NCBI GenBank assembly: GCA_020445415.1
Contig: JAGRGP010000083.1
Coordinates: 1 to 64,000 of the forward strand
Source: Gammaproteobacteria bacterium
GTDB taxonomy: Bacteria; Pseudomonadota; Gammaproteobacteria; Chromatiales; Chromatiaceae
Direction of reading: 5' to 3'
Length of the DNA: 64,000 nt
Positions 9,434 to 19,212 of this stretch are shown piece by piece. The notes under the pieces are model-generated. The model did not search any database and was not told the DNA's origin. It was given only the letters and a program-made list of their open reading frames with translations. The translations under genes were made by a program, and so were the position numbers. How positions within the stretch are numbered: position 1 is the first letter of the stretch; the number at the start of each line of letters is the position of its first letter.

Positions 9434-12256
9434 TCAAGATCCCGCCAGATCCGGTTCGTCCAGCTGGGCCAGAATCACCTTCCGGGCCTGGTCTCTCAGC
9501 GCCAGGGCGGCCTCCCAATCGGATCCGTGGGGGTAGATTGGCGCGGCAACGGAAATCGTCAGGTCGCCATGACGCGGAAACCAGGATTCGTCCCGGAGTA
9601 TGGATCGCGTGCCACGGATGGTAACAGGCAGCAACGGCGTCCCGGTGCCAGCCGCTGCGGTAAAGGCGCCCATTCGAAATGGCATCAAGCCAGTAGCCCT
9701 GCCAAAGGTACCTTCGGGAAAATAGAGTAGAAAACGGGTATCGTTTAGGGCCAGCTGGATACGGTTGGCGTCTTGTACGCTGCTTTGCCTGTCAAACCGT
9801 TCCACAAACAACGTTCCGATACGTTCCAGAAACAGTCTGGAAACCGGGTGCTCGGAGAGTTCTTTCTTGGCAATGAAGGAGAAGGTGAGGGGCAAGGCCG
9901 CCGCCAGTACCACGCCATCTAGATAGCTGGCATGGTTGCAAACCACCACTGCCTTGTCCACTTCCCGAAGATGTTCCTGGCCTTCCAGTCGTAGCGTTAT
10001 TCGAAGCAGACGAAACAGCAGCCGCGCGGCCTGCCTCATGACCCTGCGGCCGGTCTCCCTACCGGGTAGCCCGACGACCAATAGCCAGGTCAGGGGAGTC
10101 AGTAACCAAAAGACCAGATGAGCGTAGCTGGCAAAAATAAGCTCTTTACATCCCTGCATCAGACGGTGTGCCGCTGGCCCCAACGACGACAACAAGAGGC
10201 GAAAGACCTGCCACCAAACCCCGCGCCTTCCTTGGACGAGCCGGCCCGCTTCAAACAGCTCGCGCAGTGCACTGCGCCGTATCTTCCCACTGGATGTCTT
10301 CAACACGGTATGCGGGGGGGCGATCACCACCTCATCCGGCGGGGTGCCCAGCAGCTCTCCCGCAGTATCACGGATCTGCGTGCCTAGAGATTCCAAGGCC
10401 ATCGCATCCCGCTCATGGGACTCCGCCACCACGACCACTCGCTCGGTGCCGGTATCCCGATCGGTACTGCCAAACACCGCGACACAGCCTTTGCGTATGC
10501 CCGCTAGATCGCCGATCGCTGCTTCCGCCTCATAGGGATACAGGTTACGGCCCCCACGTATGATGATGTCCTTGGTACGGCTGGTCAGATAGATCTCCCC
10601 CGCGGCCATATAACCCCGATCACCGGTACGTAGCCAACTCCCGTGGAACAACTCCGCACTGGCGTCTGGATTGCGAAAGTATCCTTTGGTGGCTGAAGGG
10701 CCTTGAAATTCGATACGTCCTTCGCGTCGTTCCGGCAGCTCCCGGCCGTTGGCGTCCACCACGCGAATCTGATAGCCCGGCAGGGGCAGCCCGCAAGCAA
10801 CGATCTCTAGCGGCACCGGATCATTCCGGGATGCCGTTTCGGCTTTCCCGGTAGTGAGTAGCGCGTCCCGTTGCACCCGGTCGATTAGTGGTCCTCGGCC
10901 CAGGGGTGGGAACGCCAGCCCAACAGCCGCTTCAGCCAGCCCATAGACCGGGGTAAGACTCTCTGGCCGGAAGCCACAGGCCGAAAATCGCTCGATAAAC
11001 CGGGTTAATGTTCGGGCACTGACGGGTTCCGCGCCATTGAACGCCAATCGCCAGCTACTCAGATCCAGTCCCTCGAGGTCGCTGTCCTCCAGTTTGTTGA
11101 GACAGAGTTCGTAGGCGAAGTTGGGGGCTGCGGAAAGTGTTGCGCGGTGCCGGTGGATCGTCCATAACCAACGCTGAGGGTGGGCTAGGAACGATAACGG
11201 CGACATCAACACCAGAGGCATGGCGAGGTAGAGGCTACTTAACCAGGCCCCGATCAGGCCCATATCGTGGTAAAGGGGCAACCAGCTCGCGAAGACGTCC
11301 CGGGAATCGGCGTGGGTGGCGGCTTCCATGGCGCGGATATTGGCTAGCAGATCCTGATGGGAGAGCACCACACCCTTGGGTTGGCCGGTGCTTCCGGAGG
11401 TGTACTGCAGAAATGCCGTGTCCTTTCCTTGTATCGGCACGGGGATGAACTCAGTGTCCGGGAGTCGCAGGGATTCGATGGTATGGATTTCACGCAGTTC
11501 CCCAGTCAGTGATTTCAAGAGACTGGCAACGTTTCGAGCCTCCGGTACGGTTATCAGCAGCGACGCCTGGGCGTTCTCCAAGATGCGTGCGTGGCGGCGC
11601 AGATGGTCTTCGAGCTGAGAAAGGCGCGCGGGGGGATAGATGGGAACCGGGATACCCCCGGCGAGCAGTATCCCGAAAAAACTGAACAGATAGCCCGATC
11701 CCGTGGGCAACATGATGGCTACCCTGCCACCTCGGGATAATCCTCTGGCTTGAAGGCCCGCCGCTAACGATCTGGAACCGCGGGCCAACGCAGCATAACT
11801 AATCTCATCCGCTTGGTCGTTTTCTGCGTAAAGATAGACATGGGTACGATCCGCGTGGGCCTCCAGATGCCAGTCCAGTACCTCCGTGAGGGAACGGGCA
11901 TGCAACGGCCGTCCTTGCGTCCACCCTAAAGCCGTGATCCGGGCTTCTGGCGATGCTACCGGCTTTCCCGGACGGGCTCCCGCATTGACCAGCGCGGTCA
12001 AGAGATCGCGCGGTGTTTCCGCCTGTCCGAGTAACTGGGACGGTAGGGTGATCTTGAAGTCCTTCTCGACGCGCTGAATCAATTCCACCCGCGAGAGGCT
12101 ATCAAATCCCAGTTCGGCGTCCAGGCGGCTGTCCAGGGTGGCCAGAATGTTTTGTCGTTGTTTGTGCAGTTCACCGGCCAGTGTTTGCACGATGGCGAGT
12201 AGACGTTCCCCATCGTTTGGTTCCCTATTCGCTAACTGCCCGTCTCGGCTTGCCAT
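9434..12256 (-). CDS. Three-module ACP / fatty acyl-AMP ligase / PlsC-type acyltransferase
   Basis: A 940-aa fusion. Residues about 15-85 form an acyl-carrier domain with the phosphopantetheine serine in GFDSLSRVEL (Ser53). Residues about 120-690 are an adenylating enzyme of the fatty acyl-AMP ligase type (YTSGSTGQPKG loop, SWLPLYHDMGLIG, YGLAEAAVGLA). After a hydrophobic stretch (about 710-740) comes a 1-acylglycerol-phosphate acyltransferase domain with NHASYLD (HX4D) and FPEGTFGR. The order suggests that an acyl group is activated, loaded on the built-in carrier and transferred to an acceptor at the membrane. E. coli Aas has related parts in the opposite order and lacks the carrier. Acceptor unknown. 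Confidence 0.9.
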   Translation of the reverse strand: MASRDGQLANREPNDGERLLAIVQTLAGELHKQRQNILATLDSRLDAELGFDSLSRVELIQRVEKDFKITLPSQLLGQAETPRDLLTALVNAGARPGKPVASPEARITALGWTQGRPLHARSLTEVLDWHLEAHADRTHVYLYAENDQADEISYAALARGSRSLAAGLQARGLSRGGRVAIMLPTGSGYLFSFFGILLAGGIPVPIYPPARLSQLEDHLRRHARILENAQASLLITVPEARNVASLLKSLTGELREIHTIESLRLPDTEFIPVPIQGKDTAFLQYTSGSTGQPKGVVLSHQDLLANIRAMEAATHADSRDVFASWLPLYHDMGLIGAWLSSLYLAMPLVLMSPLSFLAHPQRWLWTIHRHRATLSAAPNFAYELCLNKLEDSDLEGLDLSSWRLAFNGAEPVSARTLTRFIERFSACGFRPESLTPVYGLAEAAVGLAFPPLGRGPLIDRVQRDALLTTGKAETASRNDPVPLEIVACGLPLPGYQIRVVDANGRELPERREGRIEFQGPSATKGYFRNPDASAELFHGSWLRTGDRGYMAAGEIYLTSRTKDIIIRGGRNLYPYEAEAAIGDLAGIRKGCVAVFGSTDRDTGTERVVVVAESHERDAMALESLGTQIRDTAGELLGTPPDEVVIAPPHTVLKTSSGKIRRSALRELFEAGRLVQGRRGVWWQVFRLLLSSLGPAAHRLMQGCKELIFASYAHLVFWLLTPLTWLLVVGLPGRETGRRVMRQAARLLFRLLRITLRLEGQEHLREVDKAVVVCNHASYLDGVVLAAALPLTFSFIAKKELSEHPVSRLFLERIGTLFVERFDRQSSVQDANRIQLALNDTRFLLYFPEGTFGRATGLMPFRMGAFTAAAGTGTPLLPVTIRGTRSILRDESWFPRHGDLTISVAAPIYPHGSDWEAALALRDQARKVILAQLDEPDLAGS

Positions 12257-12327
12257 TGATTACCTGTGACCGTGTCTGGAAATTGGGGTCGACCCGATAA
12301 GCCCGCGCCCTCTACCCGGATTCCCGG

Positions 12328-12606
12328 CTAGTGTGCCTGCTCGTTATCGAGCGCTTTTTGCGTAATTTCCTTGTATAGGGAGAGCATGCGCATGGCAATC
12401 TCCCGATATTCGGGATTGTTGTCTAGCAGATTTCCGACTTTGCTGGCATCCTCAAACACCCTTTCCAGAAACTCAAGGTCGGAATCCGCCAGTTTTTCTC
12501 CCCGGTCGACCTTTGACTTCATTTCCAAGGCGCGGGGCAGCCGGAATTTCTCGAGCCGTTCCACCAGGGTGGTAAGGATACCTTCATCAATCGGTTGTTT
12601 ATTCAT
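12328..12606 (-). CDS. Small helical protein of unknown function
   Basis: A 92-aa protein I do not recognise. It is highly charged, without Cys or a signal peptide, and reads as three to four amphipathic helices ([33 protein letters not shown] at the end). AGGAG lies about 9 bases before the ATG, a good ribosome site, which supports it as a real gene. It ends 71 bases before the ACP/acyl-AMP ligase gene on the same strand, so the two probably share a transcript; a helper role for that enzyme is only a guess. Confidence 0.75.
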   Translation of the reverse strand: MNKQPIDEGILTTLVERLEKFRLPRALEMKSKVDRGEKLADSDLEFLERVFEDASKVGNLLDNNPEYREIAMRMLSLYKEITQKALDNEQAH

Positions 12607-12763
12607 ACATAGATCTCCTGCTTGCTTTTTAGACTGGGCTAACTGGCTTGGGCCTCGTATTTGAGTAAACCCCAGTTAGGGCAAATTACGACCCAGCACT
12701 CGACGGGATAAAGCGCCGGTGAACGCAATGAGGTACTATTCGTCGCAGTTGGATTATCCGGGA

Positions 12764-12769
12764 TATAAT
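12764..12769 (+). promoter_or_regulatory. Candidate -10 box for the aminotransferase gene
   Basis: A perfect TATAAT lies 46 bases before the chosen ATG of the aminotransferase, in the 208-base gap between divergent genes. No convincing -35 hexamer is present at 16-18 bases; a TTGGAT is too close. Support is therefore only the -10 match and position. Confidence 0.3.
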
Positions 12770-12814
12770 CTATTCCGGCAATTAGCGCCCATGGATTCCA
12801 GGAGAGATTGTCTG

Positions 12815-14005
12815 ATGTTTGAAACGCTCAAGACCGCGCCCGCGGACCCGATTCTTGGTTTAACCGAGGCCTTCAAGAAAGACCCCCGTGCGGAAAAGAT
12901 TAACTTGGGAGTCGGTATCTACAAGGACGAAGGCGGAACCACACCGATCCTGTCTTGTGTAAAAAAGGCCGAATCTCGGTTGCTTCAAGAAGAGTCCACC
13001 AAGAGTTATCTCGGTATAGAGGGTACCGAGGAGTATGGCCGTAGCGTACAGCGGTTGCTATTTGGCAACGACCACCCGATTGTTACCGGCAGCCGGGCCC
13101 AGTCCGCCCATGCTCCTGGTGGGACCGGGGCCTTGCGGATTGCCGCCGAATTCATTGCCAGGCAGTTGTCTAGCCGCCGTATCTGGGTGAGCGATCCAAC
13201 CTGGGCAAACCATGCCAACGTGTTTCAAGCCGCCGGGCTCGAGGTGGTTAGCTACCGCTATTACGACGCCGACGCCAAGGATCTGGATTTTGCCGGCATG
13301 ATGACGGCCTTAAAGCAGGTCAGCCCGGGGGATACGGTGCTGCTGCACGGTTGTTGTCACAATCCGACAGGCATTGATCCCACCCCCGAGCAGTGGGAAA
13401 TACTTGCCAAATGCGCTGCCGAGGGAGGCTGGTTGCCGTTATTCGATTTTGCCTATCAGGGGTTTGCGACAGGCATAGACGAGGATGCCGCTGGACTGAA
13501 ATCATTTGCCGAACATAATCCGGAGATGCTGATAGCCAGTTCTTTCTCGAAAAACTTTGGTCTCTACAATGAGCGGGTGGGTTGTTTAACCTTGGTGGCC
13601 GACGATAGTGCTCGAGCCATGGCCGCGTTCAGTCAGATAAAGTCCATCATTCGCACGGTCTATTCTAATCCGCCTTATCACGGGGCCGGTATCGTAACCA
13701 TCATTCTCAACGACTCCGCCCTAAGAACAGAATGGGAAGGTGAAGTAGCGCAAATGCGCGAGCGGATCCGCGACATGCGGGAGCTTTTCGTGGCCTCTCT
13801 GAAAGCCCGGGGCGTGACCCGGGATTTCAGCTTTATCGGGCGTCAACACGGGATGTTCTCTTTCTCTGGGCTAAATCCTGAACAGGTTGCTGCATTGAAG
13901 CGGGATCATGCCGTCTATATCGTGGGTTCCGGGCGTATCAGCGTTGCCGGCATGACCCGAAGTAATATGGACGCGCTTTGCGATGCCATCGCCAAGGTGC
14001 TGTGA
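12815..14005 (+). CDS. aspC: Aspartate/aromatic aminotransferase (class I, PLP)
   Basis: Transfers an amino group between aspartate (or aromatic amino acids) and 2-oxoglutarate. At 396 aa it matches AspC/TyrB. The PLP lysine is at 246 in SSFSKNFGLYNERVG, the same number as in E. coli AspC, the substrate loop CHNPTG is at 181-186, and the C-terminal arginine is in GRISVAG. The frame is open from 12719, but the ATG at 12815 has AGGAGA (12800-12805) with good spacing and gives the canonical start MFETLKTAPADPILGL. Sequence alone does not separate aspC from tyrB. It stands alone, with 120 bases to the next gene. Confidence 0.93.
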   Translation: MFETLKTAPADPILGLTEAFKKDPRAEKINLGVGIYKDEGGTTPILSCVKKAESRLLQEESTKSYLGIEGTEEYGRSVQRLLFGNDHPIVTGSRAQSAHAPGGTGALRIAAEFIARQLSSRRIWVSDPTWANHANVFQAAGLEVVSYRYYDADAKDLDFAGMMTALKQVSPGDTVLLHGCCHNPTGIDPTPEQWEILAKCAAEGGWLPLFDFAYQGFATGIDEDAAGLKSFAEHNPEMLIASSFSKNFGLYNERVGCLTLVADDSARAMAAFSQIKSIIRTVYSNPPYHGAGIVTIILNDSALRTEWEGEVAQMRERIRDMRELFVASLKARGVTRDFSFIGRQHGMFSFSGLNPEQVAALKRDHAVYIVGSGRISVAGMTRSNMDALCDAIAKVL

Positions 14006-14125
14006 CTGTCCCTCACCCGCCGCTGGGTGAACCCTAGCGTAGCTGGCCGGTCTATCTGATCGCGGGCACCGGTTAGCGAGCTTGCCGGTATCCGCGGTAT
14101 CAGATTCAGACTGGATGTCGAACCG

Positions 14126-15376
14126 ATGGTAAAAAAGATCCTGGGAATCATTCTGCCAGCCCTGATACTCTCTTTGAGTATCGGGGGATTTGTATACCTA
14201 CGGGCCAGCCGCCCGGAACAACCCGGGGCACAGATTGACGAGCGAGTATGGCGGGTCGAAGCGATTACCGCGCAGCCCGGCGTTCTGACTCCCACACTGA
14301 CACTTTACGGGCAGCTGCAGACTCCGGAGGTGTTTCGAGCTTCCGCGCCGGTAACCTCGCGAGTGGACAGGGTGCTGGTGAGGGAGGGTGAGTGGGTTGA
14401 TCAGGGACAGTTGTTGATTACCCTGGACTCCCGGGATTTCTTACCCGAACTGGAGCAATCCAAGGCGGAGGTCGCTGAACTGGAAGCGCAGTTATCCAGT
14501 GAGGCGATCAGATATCAAGCGGATCTTGAAGCCCTGAAGTACGAACGACGGCTGCTGGAACTCTCGCGCCAGGGTGTGGATCGTGTCAGCCAGCTGCAGA
14601 AAAAGAAATTGGGCTCGGATTCCGCGCTGGACGAGGCTCGGCAATTGTTGGCTCGGCAGTCGCTTTCGCTAACCAGCAGGGAACAGTCCATTGCCGATCA
14701 TCCATCCCGCCGGCAGGCATTGGAAGCAAAGTTGCAGCGGGCTAGGGCACGGGTGGATGAATCCGAGCTGGATCTTGAACGAAGCCAAATTTACGCGCCC
14801 TATGCGGGCATTCTGGCCCGGGTCGAGGTTGCCGAGGGTAACCGAGTAAAGGAGAACGATGCGCTGCTCAGTCTTTATGATCCCGCGTCTCTAGAATTAC
14901 GGGCACGGATACCGGCGCCTCATGTGCAAGAACTCCAGCAGACGCTGGCCGGGGGTGGGCAGCTGCAGGGAGAACTCGTACTGGGGGCTGACCGGGTGAA
15001 GGTCAGGCTGGTACGCCTGGCCGGCCAAGCGGAACCGAGTGGAATCGATGCCTTCTTTCAGATTGAAGTGGACGGACCGACTCACTACCCGCTAAGGGAG
15101 GGGCAGTCGCTTAAGTTCGATATCAATCGCGCCCCACAGGAGTCCGCCGTGGCGGTGCCTTTTTCCGCCGTGTACAGCGGAGAACGGGTCTATACATTGC
15201 AGGAAGGGCGGATCCAAGGGATTGCCGTGGCGTTATTGGGAACCTTCCGGGATGAGTCGGGTACGGAGCGCCTGGTGGTGCGTTCACCCAAATTGCGGTC
15301 GGGGGATCAACTGGTGGTGACGCACCTTCCTAATGCCGTGGATGGGTTGCGGGCAGAGGTGGTAGCCACCCAATGA
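14126..15376 (+). CDS. RND efflux periplasmic adaptor (membrane fusion protein)
   Basis: Connects an inner-membrane RND pump to an outer-membrane channel. The 416-aa protein has one N-terminal membrane segment (residues about 5-24), a split lipoyl/barrel-sandwich motif (SRVDRVLVREGEWVDQGQLL, then YAPYAGILARVEVAEGNRV), a long alpha-helical hairpin between them (about 105-215) and beta-barrel domains after. The stop overlaps the pump gene by 4 bases (ATGA), so expression is coupled. No outer-membrane channel gene is next to it. The substrate cannot be told from sequence. Confidence 0.92.
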   Translation: MVKKILGIILPALILSLSIGGFVYLRASRPEQPGAQIDERVWRVEAITAQPGVLTPTLTLYGQLQTPEVFRASAPVTSRVDRVLVREGEWVDQGQLLITLDSRDFLPELEQSKAEVAELEAQLSSEAIRYQADLEALKYERRLLELSRQGVDRVSQLQKKKLGSDSALDEARQLLARQSLSLTSREQSIADHPSRRQALEAKLQRARARVDESELDLERSQIYAPYAGILARVEVAEGNRVKENDALLSLYDPASLELRARIPAPHVQELQQTLAGGGQLQGELVLGADRVKVRLVRLAGQAEPSGIDAFFQIEVDGPTHYPLREGQSLKFDINRAPQESAVAVPFSAVYSGERVYTLQEGRIQGIAVALLGTFRDESGTERLVVRSPKLRSGDQLVVTHLPNAVDGLRAEVVATQ

Positions 15377-18300
15377 GCAATCCCCGCCGTGATTTGTTGG
15401 GTATCTTTGCCCACCATAAGGTCGCGGCCAATCTGCTGATGACTATCATGCTGCTGGCGGGCCTACTTGGGCTCGATCGTATGAACGTGCAGTTTTTCCC
15501 TACCTTCGCGCTGGATCTCGTGACCGTTTCGGTGATCTGGACCGGTGCCAGTTCAGAGGATGTCGAGGAAGGTATCACCAGCCCATTGGAGCAGCGGCTC
15601 CGCACCCTGGATAATCTTCGCAAGATGACGTCGACATCCACTCAGGGGGTTGCGTCGATAAGCCTCGAGTTTCGGGAAGGATCCGATCCGCTGCTTGCCC
15701 TAGACCAAACCCGGCGCCTGGTGGACGAATTCAGAAATCTGCCTGGCGATGCGGAAACCCCCCGGGTAGTCAGCATTAACCGTTACGAACCGGTGGCACG
15801 GGTGCTGGTGACTGGACTGGATGACCCCAGGGAGTTGCGCCAGTTGGTGCGGCGTTTCGAGACGGAGCTGCTGCGGGCGGGTATCGACAAGATGGATATC
15901 AGTGGTCTACCCGAGGAGGAGATCGCCATTCAGCTCGACCCGGTCTCCCTGGAACAGTTGGGTATCAGTCTTGATCAGATCAGTGAACGGGTTGGGGCGT
16001 TTAGTCGCGATCAGCCTGCCGGGGTGCTGGGCCGGGCCGAAGGAGCCAAGGAGTTGCGTAGTCTGGAGCAGCGCCGCGATCCTTTGCAGTTTGGACAATT
16101 ACCGTTAATTACGGAACAGCAGTCATATATCGATCTGGGAGCGGTTTCTACGATTGAGCGCAAACCTCGAGACGGCGAGGTGCTGCTGACCATGGACGGC
16201 CGTCAGGTTGCGGAAATGTCTCTTAAACGAACCGAGGGAGGAGACTCGCTTAAGGCAGCAGAAGTGCTTGGCGGTTGGCTGGAGAAAACCCTGCCGACCC
16301 TGCCGCCGGGGGTTGCTATCAAGGTATATGACGAATCCTGGCATCTGATTCGTGACCGAATCATGCTGTTGCTGAAGAATGGCGGCGGCGGCTTGGTGTT
16401 GGTGATACTGATCCTCTATATCTTTCTTACCGGCCGAGTTGCGTTTTGGGTTGCGGTAGGGATACCCGTCTCGTTCATGGCGACACTGGCGATTCTCTGG
16501 TTTGCGGGGGGCAGTATCAACATGATCAGCCTATTTGCACTGATCATGGCGCTAGGGATCATTGTCGATGATGCCATTGTCGTTGGAGAAGACGCCTTGG
16601 CCCATTACCAGATGGGAGAGCCCCCATTGCTGGCCGCGGAGGGCGGGGCTCGGCGTATGTTAGCCCCGGTAGTCGCGTCATCGCTTACTACTATTGCCGC
16701 CTTTCTGCCACTGATGCTGGTCGGCGGCATTATCGGAAATATTCTGTTCGCCATTCCGTTGGTGATCGTCAGCGTCATCTTGGCATCGTTGGTGGAGAGC
16801 TTTTTCGTGCTTCCGGGGCACCTTCGCCACTCCTTCATGCAAATGCACCGGGTATCCCCGGGGTCCCTTCGGGCCAAGCTGGATCGAGGCTTTGTCTGGT
16901 TCAGAGAGACCCTGTTCCGACCGCTGGTTAGGACCGCATTGGCCTATCGGGGAACTACCATTAGCATAGCTTTATCCTCGCTCGTTTTGGCAGTGGGCTT
17001 GCTGATTGGGGGGCGCTTAACGTTTCTGTTTTTTCCTACTCCCGAAGCGGAGATGATCTACGCCAACGTGGCAATGGTAGCCGGTACTCCCCGGCACCAG
17101 GTGGATCAGTTTCTAGAACATATCGAGGCGGCCTTGTACCAAACCGAACGGGAACTGGGAGTGGGAGAACTGATTAATGTGGCAATTGCACATCATGGAA
17201 GTCGGGCAGGGGATGGCCACGTTGGGGGGGTTGCCCGGGGTGATCATCTGGGCGCACTGCAGGTGGAGCTGTTGCCCCCGGATAGGCGTTCGGTGCGCAA
17301 TAAGGAGTTCATCGAAGCCTGGCGGAGCCATATCGAGATACCGGCGGGTGTGGAGGGATTTACCATTACATCGCGTCAAGCCGGCCCCCCGGGTCGCGAT
17401 TTAACGGTACGCTTGACGGGTTCCGACCCGGGTACGCTAAAACAAGCGGCACTGAGTTTGGCGGAGGCGCTCAACTCTATCCCCGGGGTGAGCGAGGTGG
17501 AAGACGATCTGGCCTACGGGCGGGAGCAGCTGATTTATAGCCTCAACCCCCAGGGTGCGGTAGAGGGACTCACATTGGCGGAATTGGGGCGCCAGATGCG
17601 TACCGCGTTTGACGGACGCCTAGTGCAGATATTTCAGGATGGCCCCGAGGAAGTGGAGGTGAGGGTCAGACTGAAGGAGCAGGATCGTGCCAGCACGGGC
17701 ACGCTCTATCGGCTCAACATACGGCTTCCCGACGGCGATCAGGTACCGCTCACCAGTGTGGCGGACTGGGAGTCTCGCAGAGGTTTTGAAATCCTGCGCC
17801 ACGCGGAGGGCAGATTAGCGGTGGAGGTTACCGCCGATGTCGACACCGGCCGGGCGAATCCTGATCGGATCATCAGTGCCTTGGAGCGTGATACCCTTCC
17901 TGAGATTGCCAACCGGTATGGAATCAGCTACTCCCAGGAGGGTCGCTCGGCGGACCAGCGCGAGACGTTGGGTGACATGAAAAAAGGAGTTGTATTGGGA
18001 TTGGTACTGATCTATTTGGTGCTGGCCTGGGTATTCGCCTCCTATGGCTGGCCATTGGTGGTCATGACGGCCATACCCTTCGGTCTGGTCGGAGCCTTGT
18101 TTGGGCACTGGCTAATGGGGCTTGATCTGACCATCCTATCGCTGTTCGGACTGTTCGCCCTGTCGGGAATCGTGGTTAATGACTCGATCATACTGGTTAC
18201 CTTCTATCAACGTCTTAGGGGCGAGGGGATGAAGCCATCAGATGCATTGGAAGAAGCTGCGTGCCAGCGCTTGCGTGCTGTATTGCTCACCTCCATGACC

Positions 18301-18537
18301 ACCATAGCCGGGCTGACACCGTTGTTATTCGAGACCTCCTTGCAGGCGCAATTCTTGATTCCCATGGCCACCTCGATTGCCTTTGGCCTGGCGTTTGCCA
18401 CATTACTTATCTTGCTATTTGTCCCGGCGCTATTGTCGGTATACGAGGGTGTTGCCGAACGGCTGGGCGCAAGCAAGGCGGTACCCGGAAACCGCTTGGG
18501 TTCCACAGCTCCGGACTACCCAAGACACCGGGATTAA
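15373..18537 (+). CDS. RND efflux permease (AcrB/HAE family)
   Basis: Proton-driven inner-membrane exporter of 1054 aa. N-terminal TM1 is followed by the first periplasmic loop with SVIWTGASSEDVEEGI, then TM2-6 including the proton-relay pair in IIVDDAIVVGEDAL, a second large periplasmic loop, and TM8-12. The lysine of AcrB TM10 is absent: the segment reads LSGIVVNDSIIL, as in the V-N-type RND subgroup. Start at 15373 overlaps the adaptor. The stop region overlaps the convergent fur gene by 4 bases. Family assignment is sure; drug, metal or lipid substrate is not. Confidence 0.93.
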   Translation: MSNPRRDLLGIFAHHKVAANLLMTIMLLAGLLGLDRMNVQFFPTFALDLVTVSVIWTGASSEDVEEGITSPLEQRLRTLDNLRKMTSTSTQGVASISLEFREGSDPLLALDQTRRLVDEFRNLPGDAETPRVVSINRYEPVARVLVTGLDDPRELRQLVRRFETELLRAGIDKMDISGLPEEEIAIQLDPVSLEQLGISLDQISERVGAFSRDQPAGVLGRAEGAKELRSLEQRRDPLQFGQLPLITEQQSYIDLGAVSTIERKPRDGEVLLTMDGRQVAEMSLKRTEGGDSLKAAEVLGGWLEKTLPTLPPGVAIKVYDESWHLIRDRIMLLLKNGGGGLVLVILILYIFLTGRVAFWVAVGIPVSFMATLAILWFAGGSINMISLFALIMALGIIVDDAIVVGEDALAHYQMGEPPLLAAEGGARRMLAPVVASSLTTIAAFLPLMLVGGIIGNILFAIPLVIVSVILASLVESFFVLPGHLRHSFMQMHRVSPGSLRAKLDRGFVWFRETLFRPLVRTALAYRGTTISIALSSLVLAVGLLIGGRLTFLFFPTPEAEMIYANVAMVAGTPRHQVDQFLEHIEAALYQTERELGVGELINVAIAHHGSRAGDGHVGGVARGDHLGALQVELLPPDRRSVRNKEFIEAWRSHIEIPAGVEGFTITSRQAGPPGRDLTVRLTGSDPGTLKQAALSLAEALNSIPGVSEVEDDLAYGREQLIYSLNPQGAVEGLTLAELGRQMRTAFDGRLVQIFQDGPEEVEVRVRLKEQDRASTGTLYRLNIRLPDGDQVPLTSVADWESRRGFEILRHAEGRLAVEVTADVDTGRANPDRIISALERDTLPEIANRYGISYSQEGRSADQRETLGDMKKGVVLGLVLIYLVLAWVFASYGWPLVVMTAIPFGLVGALFGHWLMGLDLTILSLFGLFALSGIVVNDSIILVTFYQRLRGEGMKPSDALEEAACQRLRAVLLTSMTTIAGLTPLLFETSLQAQFLIPMATSIAFGLAFATLLILLFVPALLSVYEGVAERLGASKAVPGNRLGSTAPDYPRHRD

Positions 18538-18953
18538 TCGTCTTTCTGACAGTTGGGATCGCCGCAGTAGCCATAAATGACCAGGGCGTGGTCTTTGATG
18601 GTGAACCCGTGCCGGTCGGCGATTGCCTGTTGGCGATTTTCGATGGTGTCGTCAACAAATTCCTCAACGCGGCCACAGCGTAAGCAGACAAGGTGGTCGT
18701 GATGATCCCCGTGATCCAGTTCGAAGACGGATTGTCCACCCTCGAAATTGTGCCGAACCACCAATCCCGCGGTCTGAAACTGGGTGAGTACGCGGTACAC
18801 GGTAGCCAACCCGATTTCCTCGCCTTCGCCTAGTAGCAGTTTGTAGACATCCTCAGCACTGAGATGGCCGCCATGTTTCTCCAGCAGGGACAGAATTTTT
18901 ACGCGGGGTAACGTTACCTTCAAGCCGGCCTTCTTGATTTCGTGCTTTTCCAA
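18534..18953 (-). CDS. fur: Ferric uptake regulator Fur
   Basis: Iron-responsive repressor of 139 aa. The N terminus EIKKAGLKVTLPRVKILSLL and the helix-turn-helix region are typical Fur, followed by the metal-binding DHGDHHDHLVCLRCGRVEEF stretch with the His cluster and the CxxC pair, and a second Cys pair near the C terminus. The start is a TTG at 18953 with AAAGGAG about 10 bases upstream; the reading frame has no better start and the family N terminus fits. It lies beside a Fur-boxed iron importer transcribed away from it. Confidence 0.95.
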   Translation of the reverse strand: MEKHEIKKAGLKVTLPRVKILSLLEKHGGHLSAEDVYKLLLGEGEEIGLATVYRVLTQFQTAGLVVRHNFEGGQSVFELDHGDHHDHLVCLRCGRVEEFVDDTIENRQQAIADRHGFTIKDHALVIYGYCGDPNCQKDD

Positions 18954-19158
18954 AGGAATCGTACTCCTTTCCCGTACAAACCGAGCCGATCAACTGCGCA
19001 ACTGCCGTATCGGCTGATAAGGCCAGTATACCCGACTCCGCCTCGGAGAACAGTCACTTGGCCAGCGTGCTACCGCCGGCGTGGTATACCAGCCCGCTAG
19101 TTGAAGTTTCCAAAAGGATACCGGTGTGACACAGGTCATTGCATCGCGTTATTATAAA

Positions 19159-19180
19159 TGAGAATATTTATCATTATCAT
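19159..19180 (+). promoter_or_regulatory. Fur box, overlapping sites, upstream of ferric iron importer
   Basis: TGAGAATATTTATCA (19159-19173) matches the 7-1-7 Fur consensus TGATAAT-N-ATTATCA at 12 of 14 positions. The sequence continues with CATTATCAT, giving a second overlapping half-site. It lies about 40 bases before the fbpA ATG in an AT-rich patch, where it would block transcription when iron is plentiful. With fur next door, this is a simple iron-repressed unit. Confidence 0.85.
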
Positions 19181-19212
19181 ATTCAAATCTTAGAGTGAGG
19201 AGATCAAGTGAC

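Noticed and set aside
14010..14035. TCACCC/GGGTGA hairpin after the aminotransferase as a terminator
   Set aside because: A six-base stem is present but no T-run follows, so it is not a convincing intrinsic terminator.
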